From contig NZ_BOSL01000003.1 in assembly GCF_018403325.1 (NCBI RefSeq), positions 310,001 through 374,000 on the forward strand: DNA of 64,000 bases. Reading direction: 5' to 3'. Position 1 is the first letter of the stretch. Each line of letters starts with the position of its first letter. Positions 53,707-62,616 of the stretch are shown here, piece by piece. This stretch comes from Paenibacillus vini. Lineage in GTDB: Bacteria; Bacillota; Bacilli; Paenibacillales; Paenibacillaceae. A program made the translations under genes and the position numbers. The notes under the pieces are model-generated. The model was not told the origin of the DNA. It searched no databases and worked only from the letters and a program-made list of their open reading frames with translations.

Positions 53707-54681
53707 TCAGGCCAGCGCCTGTTTGAATTCCTGGGTTAAAAGAGGAACGACTTCGAACAGATCGCCGACGATGCCATAATCGGCAACTTTAAAGATTGGC
53801 GCCTCCGGGTCTTTGTTAATCGCGATAATAACGCGTGACTGGCTCATGCCGGCGAGGTGCTGAATAGCGCCGCTAATCCCGCAGGCGATATAAATTTCGG
53901 GCGTCACAACCTTTCCGGTTTGCCCGATTTGGAGGGCATAATCGCAGTAGCCAGCATCGCAGGCGCCGCGGGAAGCACCGACAGCTCCATGCAGCACCTC
54001 GGCCAGATCTTCGAGCGGCTTGAAGCCCTCGGCGCTTTTGACGCCGCGTCCGCCGGAGATGACGACCTTCGCCTCGGTCAAATCGATTTTGCCCGTCGCT
54101 TTACGGACCACATCCTTGATCACCGAGCGCAAGGAAGACGCAGGTGTATAATCGAAAGCGGCGATTTCAGCCGGAGAGGAAGCCGGTCCGGCGGGCGTAA
54201 TGTTGTTGGGGCGCAGGGTAATAATGCCGGATCCTCCAATGAGCCGCTTCTTCTCGAAGGCTTTACCCGCATAGACCGGGCGAGTATAAATGATATCGCC
54301 GCCAGAATTTTCGATCGCCGTTACATCGGAGATCTGACCGGCCTGGAGGCGGGAAGCGACTTGCGGGGCGAGGTCGCGGCCAACGGTCGTATGACCGAAC
54401 AGAACCAAGTCAGGGGTTATGGAGCTCAAGACTTGAGAGAGCGCGGAAATATAGGTTTCCGCCAAATAGGACTTTAAATCCGGGTGATCCACGACGAGAA
54501 CCCGTCCTTGAAAACAACGGGCCAGCTCTTCCGCGGGTCCTTCAAGTTCATATCCGAGCAGAACGGCGGTCACTTGATCGCCGTCTTCTTTTGCCAATTC
54601 CGCGGCCTGAAGCGCTTCCAAAGAAACCTGGCGCAATTTCCCGTCACGCGTTTCCGCTACGACCATAAACGTTTTACTCAT
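53707..54681 (-). CDS. etfA: Electron transfer flavoprotein alpha subunit
   Basis: This 324-residue EtfA has the C-terminal FAD-binding domain: [87 protein letters not shown]. It takes electrons from acyl-CoA dehydrogenases such as FadE at 62617. ATG 54681 follows GAGGAGGG. It lies downstream of etfB on the same strand. Confidence 0.96.
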   Translation of the reverse strand: MSKTFMVVAETRDGKLRQVSLEALQAAELAKEDGDQVTAVLLGYELEGPAEELARCFQGRVLVVDHPDLKSYLAETYISALSQVLSSITPDLVLFGHTTVGRDLAPQVASRLQAGQISDVTAIENSGGDIIYTRPVYAGKAFEKKRLIGGSGIITLRPNNITPAGPASSPAEIAAFDYTPASSLRSVIKDVVRKATGKIDLTEAKVVISGGRGVKSAEGFKPLEDLAEVLHGAVGASRGACDAGYCDYALQIGQTGKVVTPEIYIACGISGAIQHLAGMSQSRVIIAINKDPEAPIFKVADYGIVGDLFEVVPLLTQEFKQALA

Positions 54682-54723
54682 GAATATCCCTCCTCAATAA
54701 GTAGACGTTGACGCTTTCATCAG

Positions 54724-55491
54724 CTATAGAACCTTCGCTTCGGTCTTCAACAGTCGAACCAGCTCAGCAGCTTGTTCGGCCAATCCGCCTTGCAAAATGA
54801 TCCCCGCTTTGCGCTCCGGCGGGTTGAAAAGCTCGATCCGTTCGGTCTTGGATACGATGGATTCCGCATCGATGCCAAGCTCGTTCAAGCCGAGCTGTTG
54901 AAACGGCTTTTTCTTGGCTTTCATGATGCCGGGCAGGGAGGGATACCGCGGCTCATTCAGGCCCTGTTGGGCAGTGAACAGCGCAGGAAGGGATATTTCA
55001 ACGGTTTCGCTGTCACCTTCCGCGTCACGGACGGCGACGGCCTGCCCGCCGGATACATCCAGCTTCACGATCGCGGAAGCATGAGGAATGTCCAGCAGCT
55101 GGGCCAACCGGACAGCGACCTGTCCCGCGCCGTTATCGACGGAGAAGTAGCCGCCGAGAATAAGGTCATAGCTTTGGCTTCCGAAGTAGGAGGCGAGCAG
55201 GGCGGCGATACCGGACTCATCGGTCCGGATCGACGGGTCAGAGATCAGCACCGCCTCATCGGCGCCCATCGCCAGTGCGGTTCGCAGCGCCTCGGCGGTC
55301 CGATCCGGTCCTACGGATACGACGATCACGGTACCGCCATGCTGTTCTTTTAGCCGAAGAGCTTCTTCCACGGCATACTCGTCGTACGGATTAATAATGT
55401 ACTTCACACCGTCATCAAGAATCTCACCGTTTTGAATAACGATTTTTTCCTCCGTATCAAAGGTCTGCTTCAGAATTACGTAAATGTTCAT
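54724..55491 (-). CDS. etfB: Electron transfer flavoprotein beta subunit
   Basis: This 255-residue EtfB (MNIYVILKQTFDTEEKI, INPYDEYAVEEALRLKEQHGGTVIVVSVGP, DLILGGYFSVDNGAGQVAVRLAQLLDIPHASAIVKL) carries the AMP-binding signature. It has AGAGGAGA upstream. It forms the ETF dimer with EtfA and is 43 bp downstream of fadR in the same direction. Confidence 0.95.
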   Translation of the reverse strand: MNIYVILKQTFDTEEKIVIQNGEILDDGVKYIINPYDEYAVEEALRLKEQHGGTVIVVSVGPDRTAEALRTALAMGADEAVLISDPSIRTDESGIAALLASYFGSQSYDLILGGYFSVDNGAGQVAVRLAQLLDIPHASAIVKLDVSGGQAVAVRDAEGDSETVEISLPALFTAQQGLNEPRYPSLPGIMKAKKKPFQQLGLNELGIDAESIVSKTERIELFNPPERKAGIILQGGLAEQAAELVRLLKTEAKVL

Positions 55492-55534
55492 CAGGCACGT
55501 CTCCTCTCAAAATGATCATTATTGAGACAACCTT

Positions 55535-56116
55535 TTACCGTAAACCTCTCAGAAAAAAATCCACCGTTCCGTCAACCTGAGCGGACAAGGAATACTTCCG
55601 TCCCGAGATGAGCCAGGAAGTGACGACCTCGTCCATGGCCCCGAAGATGAGCTGGCGAGTCAGCTTCGTATCCAAATCAGCGCGGAACGACTGTTCTTCC
55701 ATCCCCCTTTTTAAAATATGCTCGATCAACTGAATATAGGGCTTTACCGACAAGCCGATCGCCTTGCGCAGTTCCAGGGAGCTCTGGCGCAGCTCGATTT
55801 GAGTCACATAAGCCAGGGCCACATTTTGCTCGAGCTGGGTGAAGTGGATTTCACACACTTTGTGAAGCGCTTCGGCCGCCGTATTCGATTCCTGAATGTT
55901 GGCGTTGAAGAGGGCGACCAGTTTCCCCAATCGGTCCTCGAACAGGGAGATGAGGATATCTTCCTTCTTCTTGAAATATAAATAAATCGTACCGTCCGCG
56001 ACTCCGGCCTCCTTGGCGATTTTGGATACCTGGGACCCGTGAAACCCGTTCTCCGCAATGACTTTTTCGGCGGCGTCCAAAATCATTTCAAATTTTTCCT
56101 GTTTCCTACTTGTCAT
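55535..56116 (-). CDS. fadR: TetR-family repressor of fatty-acid degradation (FadR/YsiA-like)
   Basis: This 193-residue TetR regulator has the HTH KFEMILDAAEKVIAENGFHGSQVSKIAKEAGVADGTIYLYFKKKEDIL. Its C-terminal ligand domain resembles Bacillus FadR. It sits with etfB-etfA, the Bacillus arrangement. An 18-bp FadR box lies 32 bp upstream of its start, in the divergent promoter region. Long-chain acyl-CoA should release it. Confidence 0.88.
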   Translation of the reverse strand: MTSRKQEKFEMILDAAEKVIAENGFHGSQVSKIAKEAGVADGTIYLYFKKKEDILISLFEDRLGKLVALFNANIQESNTAAEALHKVCEIHFTQLEQNVALAYVTQIELRQSSLELRKAIGLSVKPYIQLIEHILKRGMEEQSFRADLDTKLTRQLIFGAMDEVVTSWLISGRKYSLSAQVDGTVDFFLRGLR

Positions 56117-56148
56117 GACGACACCTCAATGCTAAAATTTAAGTCAAC

Positions 56149-56166
56149 TGAATGAATACTCATTCA
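56149..56166. promoter_or_regulatory. FadR operator box
   Basis: TGAATGAATACTCATTCA matches the Bacillus FadR consensus TGAATGAMTANTCATTCA at every defined position. It lies between the divergent fadR-etfBA and Fe-S/fadN units and so can control both. Confidence 0.88.
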
Positions 56167-56231
56167 TTTTTCTTAATCTTAGGGGAACCCAAGCGCTTTG
56201 TCAATAGAAGCGCCATTTTTTAAAATCACGT

Positions 56232-56245
56232 TGTAAACGCTTACC
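56232..56245. promoter_or_regulatory. cre-like CcpA site upstream of the beta-oxidation genes
   Basis: TGTAAACGCTTACC matches cre consensus TGWAARCGYTWNCA except for the last base. Bacillus fad genes are under carbon control, which makes this plausible. Confidence 0.6.
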
Positions 56246-56298
56246 TAGGCTTGGACTAAAGAAATTCTAACTAGTCTTGAAGAAGGGTGGGGGCAGGG

Positions 56299-58443
56299 AT
56301 GGTGTGGCAGATCATCAATTTGGCATTGTTTTTGGCGGTGACGGGCTGGGGCATTTTTTTGTTCTGCAGGGTCGTCTATCATCGCTACCTTTATTTAAAA
56401 CTTGGGCAGCCCTCGGATTTCGGGCAACGTCTTAAAGGGGGTTGGGGCGAATTTCTGGCTCAGGTGTTCGGGCAAAAGAAATTGTTGAAGGACCGCAAAA
56501 GCGGAATCATGCACTTCGTCATTTTTTACGGATTCATCATTTTGCAGTTCGGAGCGATCGATCTGATCGTAAAAGGATTGACGGAGGGAGGGCATCTGCC
56601 GCTCCCGGCCTATGACGTATTCGGATTGCTGCAGGAACTGACGGTTCTGCTGATTCTGATCGCTATGGGTTATGCGGCGTACCGTCGTTACGGCGAGAAG
56701 CTCCCTCGTTTGAAAAGAGGCTGGAAACCCAGTCTGGTCGTTTTCTTCATTTACTCGCTTATGTTCTCGGTGGTTTTGTCGCTGGGCTTCGAGCGTCTAT
56801 GGCTCGATTTGGAACCTTCGGCATTGGCTCCGGCTTCCTCACTTATAGCAGCAGCGTTCTCCGGCCTTTCGGCCTTGGCGGCGAAAATTTTATTTTACGT
56901 GTTCTGGTGGCTGCATCTCCTGATTTTGCTCTCCTTTCTTGTTTATGTACCTCAGTCGAAGCATTTTCATCTTATTACGGCTCCTATCAATATCGGTTTG
57001 CGGCGCAGGGAGCCGGTCGGCCGATTGAAATCCCTCGATCTGGAGGATGAAGAAGCGGAAAGCTTCGGCGCCGGGAAAATCGAAGATTTCACACAGAAAC
57101 AGATGCTGGATTTCTATGCCTGCGTAGAATGCGGTCGCTGTACGAATGTTTGTCCGGCCTCGAACACCGGTAAAGCGCTGTCTCCGATGCATCTGATCAC
57201 CAAGCTGCGGGATCATTTGACCGAAAAAGGCACCGCTATCACGGGAAAATCGCCTTGGGCACCGGAGTTTGCGTTCGCGCCGGGAGGGCTGTCCACGCAT
57301 GGAATGACGGGGGAAATGACTCCCGGAGTGAATTGGAATGATTCCGTGGGAATTACCGATATCCGGCCGACACTGGATTGGCAAAAGGAAACCTGGCAAA
57401 AGCGGGAGCAAGGTGCAGATCCCGTGAGTCTGGAGCTGATCGGCGACGTCATGACGGAGGAGGAGATCTGGTCCTGCACGACCTGCCGCAATTGCGAAGA
57501 CCAGTGCCCTGTCGGCAATGAACATGTGGACAAAATTATCGATCTGCGCCGTCATCTCGTCTTGATGCAGGGCAGCGTGCCGCAGGAAGGCCAGCGGGCG
57601 CTTACCAACATCGAGCGGCAGGGTAATCCTTGGGGTATCAGCCGCAACGACCGCGCCAAATGGACGGGGGAAGTGGAAGGGATCACCGTGCCGACCGTCA
57701 AGGAGAATCCGGAGTTTGAGTATTTGTTCTTCGTCGGTTCGATGGGCTCTTATGATCTGCGCAGCCGCAAAGTCTCGCGGGCGTTTGCCCGCCTGCTCAA
57801 AGAGTCCGGCGTAAGCTTCGCGATTCTCGGAAACGAGGAGAAAAACTCGGGGGACACCCCGCGCCGTATGGGCAATGAGCTGCTGTTCCAGCAGTTTTGC
57901 CTGGAGAATATTGAGATTTTCCGGAAATATGGGGTCCGGAAAATCGTTACCGCTTGCCCGCATACTTTTAATACGTTCAAAAATGAGTACCCGGAGTTTG
58001 GTTTGGAAGGCGTGGAGGTATGGCATCATTCGCAGCTGCTGGACCGGTTGATCACGGAAGGCAGACTGACGCCCAAGCATGAAGTGAAGGAGCGGATCAC
58101 TTATCATGATTCCTGTTATTTGGGTCGCTACAACGATGTTTATGACCAGCCCCGGAATGTGCTCAAAGCGATCCCGGGCGTGGAACTCGTCGAGATGGAA
58201 CGTGCCCGGGAGAATGCGATGTGCTGCGGAGCCGGGGGCGGGATGATGTGGATGGAGGAGACGGGCGGCAAGCGCGTCAACCTGGCCCGCACGGAGCAAG
58301 CGCTGGAGGTAAAGCCGACGGTGATTAGCAGCGCCTGCCCTTATTGTCTGACCATGCTGGAGGACGGCACCAAGATGAAGGAGGTCGAAGATCAGGTCCA
58401 GGCCCGGGATATCGCCGAGTTGTTGGAGATGTCGGTGTTCTAG
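56299..58443 (+). CDS. Membrane Fe-S protein, probable ETF:menaquinone oxidoreductase
   Basis: This 714-residue protein has about five N-terminal membrane helices (residues 1-225). Two 4Fe-4S motifs follow (CVECGRCTNVCPASNTGK; CTTCRNCEDQCPVGNEH), then two cysteine-rich CCG domains (HDSCYLGRYNDVYDQP; MCCGAGGGMMWMEE). This is the layout of the heterodisulfide-reductase-like proteins that accompany bacterial fad/etf genes and are thought to pass electrons from ETF to menaquinone. ATG 56299 is used because AAGGGTGGGGG precedes it. It is the first gene of the plus-strand fad operon. Confidence 0.87.
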   Translation: MVWQIINLALFLAVTGWGIFLFCRVVYHRYLYLKLGQPSDFGQRLKGGWGEFLAQVFGQKKLLKDRKSGIMHFVIFYGFIILQFGAIDLIVKGLTEGGHLPLPAYDVFGLLQELTVLLILIAMGYAAYRRYGEKLPRLKRGWKPSLVVFFIYSLMFSVVLSLGFERLWLDLEPSALAPASSLIAAAFSGLSALAAKILFYVFWWLHLLILLSFLVYVPQSKHFHLITAPINIGLRRREPVGRLKSLDLEDEEAESFGAGKIEDFTQKQMLDFYACVECGRCTNVCPASNTGKALSPMHLITKLRDHLTEKGTAITGKSPWAPEFAFAPGGLSTHGMTGEMTPGVNWNDSVGITDIRPTLDWQKETWQKREQGADPVSLELIGDVMTEEEIWSCTTCRNCEDQCPVGNEHVDKIIDLRRHLVLMQGSVPQEGQRALTNIERQGNPWGISRNDRAKWTGEVEGITVPTVKENPEFEYLFFVGSMGSYDLRSRKVSRAFARLLKESGVSFAILGNEEKNSGDTPRRMGNELLFQQFCLENIEIFRKYGVRKIVTACPHTFNTFKNEYPEFGLEGVEVWHHSQLLDRLITEGRLTPKHEVKERITYHDSCYLGRYNDVYDQPRNVLKAIPGVELVEMERARENAMCCGAGGGMMWMEETGGKRVNLARTEQALEVKPTVISSACPYCLTMLEDGTKMKEVEDQVQARDIAELLEMSVF

Positions 58444-58481
58444 CTATATGAGATGAACAAGTGAAATGGAGGGTTCGGAAT

Positions 58482-60878
58482 ATGAATAAACCAATTCGCA
58501 AAGCGGCCGTTATCGGCTCCGGAATCATGGGCTCGGGAATCGCCGCCGTACTTGCCAACGCAGGCATTCCCTGCTTGCTGCTGGATAGGGTCCCGACCGA
58601 GTTGACCGAGGCGGAAGCCGCTAAGGGGTATACACTGGAGCACCCGAGTGTGCGCAACCGGCTGGCGGTTTCGGCGATCAAAGGAATGGCGAAAAGTAAG
58701 CCGGCTCCGCTCTATGATAACGATTTTGCCGAGCGTATTACCCCGGGCAATCTGGAGGATCATTTGTCGCAGATTAAGGAAGTCGATTGGGTCATTGAGG
58801 TGGTCGTTGAGAATTTGGGGGTGAAAAAAGAACTCTTGGCCAAAGTGGAGCAGTATTGGTCGCCAGGAATGATCGTCAGTACGAATACCTCCGGGATTTC
58901 CGTTAATGCGATGGCGGAAGAAAGGTCTCCGGAGTTCCGGAAGCATTTCCTAGGCACTCACTTCTTCAACCCTCCCCGGTACATGAAACTGCTTGAGATC
59001 ATCCCCGGTGAAACGACGGATGCCGGGCTGGTAGCGGACTTAAGCGGGTTTTGCGAGCGTACGCTGGGAAAAACGGTCGTACTGGCCAAAGATACGCCGA
59101 ATTTCATCGCCAACCGGATCGGTACTTACGGCTTGCTCGTTACCCTTAGCGAGATGATACGAAAAGGTTACACGGTAGAGGAAGTGGACGCAGTCACCGG
59201 ACCCGCAATGGGACGGCCCAAGAGCGCAACGTTCCGCACTCTGGATTTGGTCGGGCTCGATACCTTCCTTCATGTGGCGGACAATGTGTTTTCGAACGTT
59301 TCGAATGAATCGGAGAAATCCGTGTTTGAGGCGCCTGAGGTGCTGAAGCAGATGGTGGCGCAGGGCAGATTGGGCGAAAAATCCGGCCAGGGCTTTTACA
59401 AGAAGGTCAAGGGGCCGGAAGGCAGCCAAATCCTGGCTCTTGATTTGCAAAGTATGGAGTACCGGCCGCAGGGGAAGGCGGCTTCAGGGTCGCTGGAGGC
59501 CGCCAAGCTGGCGAAAGGCGCCAAGGCCAAAACTGCTGCGCTGTTGGCCGGAGGCGACCGGTATTCGGATTTAGCATGGAGCATTTTGAAGCAAGTGCTC
59601 ATCTATGCCGCCGAAAAACGGGGTGAAATCGCCGATACCGTGCGGGAAATCGACGAAGCGATGAAATGGGGATTCAACTGGGAACTCGGTCCGTTTGAAA
59701 CCTGGGATGCGATCGGGCTGGTCAAGTCCGTATCCAGGATGGAAGCCGAGGGGATGACGGTTCCGGCTTGGGTGAAAGACTGGATCGCGGAGGGAAACAC
59801 CTCTTTTTATAAGAAAGAAGACGGTAAGCTGTTCCATGTATCGGATGGGCGTTATAAACAGGTGGAACAGCCGCCGGAAGTCATCTCGCTTCGGGACCTG
59901 AAAGCGCAAAACCGGGTGGTGAAGGGAAACAGCGGAGCAAGCCTGATCGATCTCGGCGACGGCGTGGCCTGTTTGGAATTCCATTCACCGAACAATGCGA
60001 TCGGCGGGGATATTTTGGCGATGATCTCGCAGAGTGTAGAGGAGGTTCGCAGTAATTTTAACGGGTTGGTCATCGCCAATCAAGGCAAAAACTTCTGTGT
60101 CGGGGCCAATCTGATGCTGCTGCTGATGGAAGCGCAGGATGAGGAATGGGATGAAGTGGATGATATTATCCGCCTGTTCCAGAACACGATGTACCGCCTG
60201 AAACGCTTTGAGAAACCGGTAGTAGCCGCACCGCATCGAATGACGTTAGGCGGAGGTGTGGAGGCTTGTATGCCCGCCGATCAGGTAATCGCAGCAGCGG
60301 AAACCTATTATGGATTGGTGGAGGTCGGCGTCGGCCTCATTCCCGCCGGGGGCGGCTGCAAGGAGCTTGCCCTGCGGGCCAGTCAACAGGCCGGGCTGCC
60401 TGAAGCGGATCTGCAGCCATACATTAACCGGATCTTCGAAACGGTCGGAACGGCGAAAGTATCGACTAGCGGACATGATGCGAAGAAGTTGGGCTACTTA
60501 CGACCGTCGGACCGGGTCGTGCTGAATCCCGACCATACGATTTATGAAGCGAAACAGGCGGTTCTTCGCATGGCGTCATCGGGATACGAACCGATTGCCG
60601 AAACGAAGCTGCGTGTAGTCGGTACGGAAGGCAAAGCGGTTTTGCGGTTGGGAGCGCTGGGCATGAGGGAGAGCGGATATATCAGTGACCATGATCTGCT
60701 GATCGCCAACAAGCTGGCCCATGTGCTGGCGGGAGGAGATGTTCCGCCCGGCTCTTGGGTAACGGAGCAGCACATGCTGGACTTGGAGCGGGAAGCATTC
60801 CTGAGCTTATGCGGCGAGCCGAAAACAAGACAACGGATGCAGCACATGCTCACCAAAGGCAAACCGCTGCGGAATTAG
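58482..60878 (+). CDS. fadN: 3-hydroxyacyl-CoA dehydrogenase / enoyl-CoA hydratase
   Basis: This 798-residue bifunctional enzyme is close in size to Bacillus FadN. The N-terminal NAD-binding domain is KAAVIGSGIMGSGIAAVLANAGI. Next come FLGTHFFNPPRYMKLLEIIPG and DTPNFIANRIG. The C-terminal crotonase domain (from about 490) has FNGLVIANQGKNFCVGANLMLLL and GLVEVGVGLIPAGGGCKELALRA. It hydrates enoyl-CoA and oxidises 3-hydroxyacyl-CoA. ATG 58482 follows GGAGGG. Confidence 0.95.
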   Translation: MNKPIRKAAVIGSGIMGSGIAAVLANAGIPCLLLDRVPTELTEAEAAKGYTLEHPSVRNRLAVSAIKGMAKSKPAPLYDNDFAERITPGNLEDHLSQIKEVDWVIEVVVENLGVKKELLAKVEQYWSPGMIVSTNTSGISVNAMAEERSPEFRKHFLGTHFFNPPRYMKLLEIIPGETTDAGLVADLSGFCERTLGKTVVLAKDTPNFIANRIGTYGLLVTLSEMIRKGYTVEEVDAVTGPAMGRPKSATFRTLDLVGLDTFLHVADNVFSNVSNESEKSVFEAPEVLKQMVAQGRLGEKSGQGFYKKVKGPEGSQILALDLQSMEYRPQGKAASGSLEAAKLAKGAKAKTAALLAGGDRYSDLAWSILKQVLIYAAEKRGEIADTVREIDEAMKWGFNWELGPFETWDAIGLVKSVSRMEAEGMTVPAWVKDWIAEGNTSFYKKEDGKLFHVSDGRYKQVEQPPEVISLRDLKAQNRVVKGNSGASLIDLGDGVACLEFHSPNNAIGGDILAMISQSVEEVRSNFNGLVIANQGKNFCVGANLMLLLMEAQDEEWDEVDDIIRLFQNTMYRLKRFEKPVVAAPHRMTLGGGVEACMPADQVIAAAETYYGLVEVGVGLIPAGGGCKELALRASQQAGLPEADLQPYINRIFETVGTAKVSTSGHDAKKLGYLRPSDRVVLNPDHTIYEAKQAVLRMASSGYEPIAETKLRVVGTEGKAVLRLGALGMRESGYISDHDLLIANKLAHVLAGGDVPPGSWVTEQHMLDLEREAFLSLCGEPKTRQRMQHMLTKGKPLRN

Positions 60879-60902
60879 AAAAAGGAAAGGGAGGGTGAGT
60901 TT

Positions 60903-62084
60903 ATGAAAGAAGCAGTGATTGTGTCTATGGCACGAACGGCGGTGGGCAAGGCCAAGCGGGGCAGTTTGGCACAGACCCGTGCCGACGATCTCGGGAAAGC
61001 GGTGTTGGAAGCCGTCGTTGAACGGGCGCCGGGGCTGAATAAAGAGGATGTGGATGATATCATCATCGGCTGCGCGATGCCTGAAGGTGAGCAGGGGCTT
61101 AATTTTGCCCGTATCATGTCGCTGTATGCCGGATTTCCGGTGACGGTTCCCGCAATTACGATCAACCGGTTTTGCTCCTCCGGTCTGCAATCGATCGCCT
61201 CTGCTGCGGAGCGGATCATGCTCGGTCATGCGGAAATAATGATCGCTGGAGGCGTCGAAAGCATGAGCCATGTGCCGATGACCGGGTTCAAGGTATCGCC
61301 GAATCCGAGAATTGTGGATGAGATGCCGGAAGTGTATATGGCCATGGGACATACGGCCGAACGGGTGGCGGAGAAGTTTGGCATCTCCCGTGAAGATCAG
61401 GATGAATTCGCATTCCGCTCGCATATGAAAGCGGCGAAGGCGATTGCCGAGGGGAGGTTTAAAGAAGAGATCGTTCCGATTCAGGCGGAGCTCTCCCAAA
61501 TTGGGGACAGCGGAAAACTGGTACGGAACACAGTCGTTTTCGATACCGATGAGGGGGTTAGGACGGATACAACGCCGGAAGCTTTGGCGAAGCTGAAGCC
61601 CGGCTTTAAAGCCGGCGGCACGGTAACAGCGGGAAATACGTCGCAGATGAGCGACGGTGCGGCCGCGGTTGCCCTCATGAGCCGAGAGCGCGCCAACCAG
61701 CTCGGCTTGAAGCCGCTCGCGACGTTTCGCTCCTTCGCTTTGGCCGGCGTAGAGCCGGAATTGATGGGCGTCGGCCCAGTGAAGGCGATTCCGAAGGCGC
61801 TTGAGATGGCGGGCATCAGCCTGGACGACGTCTCGCTTTTCGAAATAAACGAGGCCTTCGCGTCGCAGTGCCTGCACATCATCCGCGAGCTCGGCATCGA
61901 CGAAGACAAAGTCAATGTCAACGGCGGAGCGATTGCCCTTGGCCATCCGCTCGGCTGCACCGGAACCAAACTCACCGCCACGCTGATCAACGAGCTTCGC
62001 CGCCGTGGAGGCGGATACGGCGTGGTGTCCATGTGCATCGGGGGAGGAATGGGCGCGGCTGGCGTGTTCGAGGTTCATGCTTAG
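60903..62084 (+). CDS. fadA: Acetyl-CoA C-acyltransferase (3-ketoacyl-CoA thiolase)
   Basis: This 393-residue thiolase has a nucleophilic Cys in [17 protein letters not shown], the [11 protein letters not shown] segment, catalytic His in [17 protein letters not shown] and general-base Cys in [14 protein letters not shown]. It performs the final cleavage of beta-oxidation. ATG 60903 follows GGGAGGG, 24 bp after fadN. Confidence 0.96.
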   Translation: MKEAVIVSMARTAVGKAKRGSLAQTRADDLGKAVLEAVVERAPGLNKEDVDDIIIGCAMPEGEQGLNFARIMSLYAGFPVTVPAITINRFCSSGLQSIASAAERIMLGHAEIMIAGGVESMSHVPMTGFKVSPNPRIVDEMPEVYMAMGHTAERVAEKFGISREDQDEFAFRSHMKAAKAIAEGRFKEEIVPIQAELSQIGDSGKLVRNTVVFDTDEGVRTDTTPEALAKLKPGFKAGGTVTAGNTSQMSDGAAAVALMSRERANQLGLKPLATFRSFALAGVEPELMGVGPVKAIPKALEMAGISLDDVSLFEINEAFASQCLHIIRELGIDEDKVNVNGGAIALGHPLGCTGTKLTATLINELRRRGGGYGVVSMCIGGGMGAAGVFEVHA

Positions 62085-62251
62085 GGATGAAGCACAGTGC
62101 TGTTCGTTAGCAGGGAAAAGGCCTGAAAGCAAGCTAAAGTTCTGCACTAAGGAAGAACACGGAGTATACGATGCACTCAATGCACTCATAAAGCACTCGC
62201 GACGCACCTATGATGGCCCAGGGATTAGCCCCGATGCGTCCACTATGCACC

Positions 62252-62436
62252 CTAACGAACTCAGCGAACCTTATTTGGCAAAAAAACGGCAATTTGAGAT
62301 TCTAACGAACCTCAGTAACCTTATTTCGAGAAAAGTGGTACTTATTGAGCATAAATTTACTCAATAGCGCCGCTGGAGTTCGTTAGATCTGGAAAAAGGT
62401 CATTTTTCTCTGAATAAGCATTGTACGGTTCGTTAG
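62252..62436. repeat. Four-arm intergenic repeat, copy C
   Basis: Direct units start at 62252 (CTAACGAACTCAGCG) and 62302 (CTAACGAACCTCAGT), exactly 50 bp apart, each with AACCTTATTT. Inverted units end at 62386 (GGAGTTCGTTAG) and 62436 (CGGTTCGTTAG), again 50 bp apart. A lone inverted motif, GTTCGTTAG, lies at 62102-62110, and the sequence after it resembles that after 62436. The element sits inside the fad operon, between fadA and fadE. Confidence 0.87.
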
Positions 62437-62616
62437 CAGATAAAGCTGGCAGAGAAAAGCTCGAAAGTAAGCATAGATGGAACGCTCCATTTGTAAGCTT
62501 CCAATCTTTGCTCCAAATGAATGCCAAATGAATACTCCAAATGTTTGATCATAATTGTGCTCATATTTATGCCTCAGATTATTGCTCCAAATTCAAACCA
62601 AAGGAGAGGATCGCAA
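62437..62616. other. Leader region before fadE, no gene seen
   Basis: The 180 bp between repeat C and fadE are AT-rich and contain three CTCCAAAT motifs (about 62511-62591) and an ATGAATACTCC stretch resembling half a FadR box. No hairpin terminator was recognised. fadE may therefore have its own promoter here. Confidence 0.4.

Noticed and set aside
56890-58299. Minus-strand ORF of 469 codons opposite the Fe-S protein
   Set aside because: It is antisense to a gene with intact Fe-S motifs, and the translation has no recognisable fold.
60807-62207. Minus-strand ORF of 466 codons opposite fadA
   Set aside because: It is the antisense shadow of a clear thiolase gene, with no domain and low-complexity composition.
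62005-62367. Plus-strand ORF of 120 codons after fadA
   Set aside because: It overlaps the fadA end in another frame and runs into repeat C, with no ribosome site.
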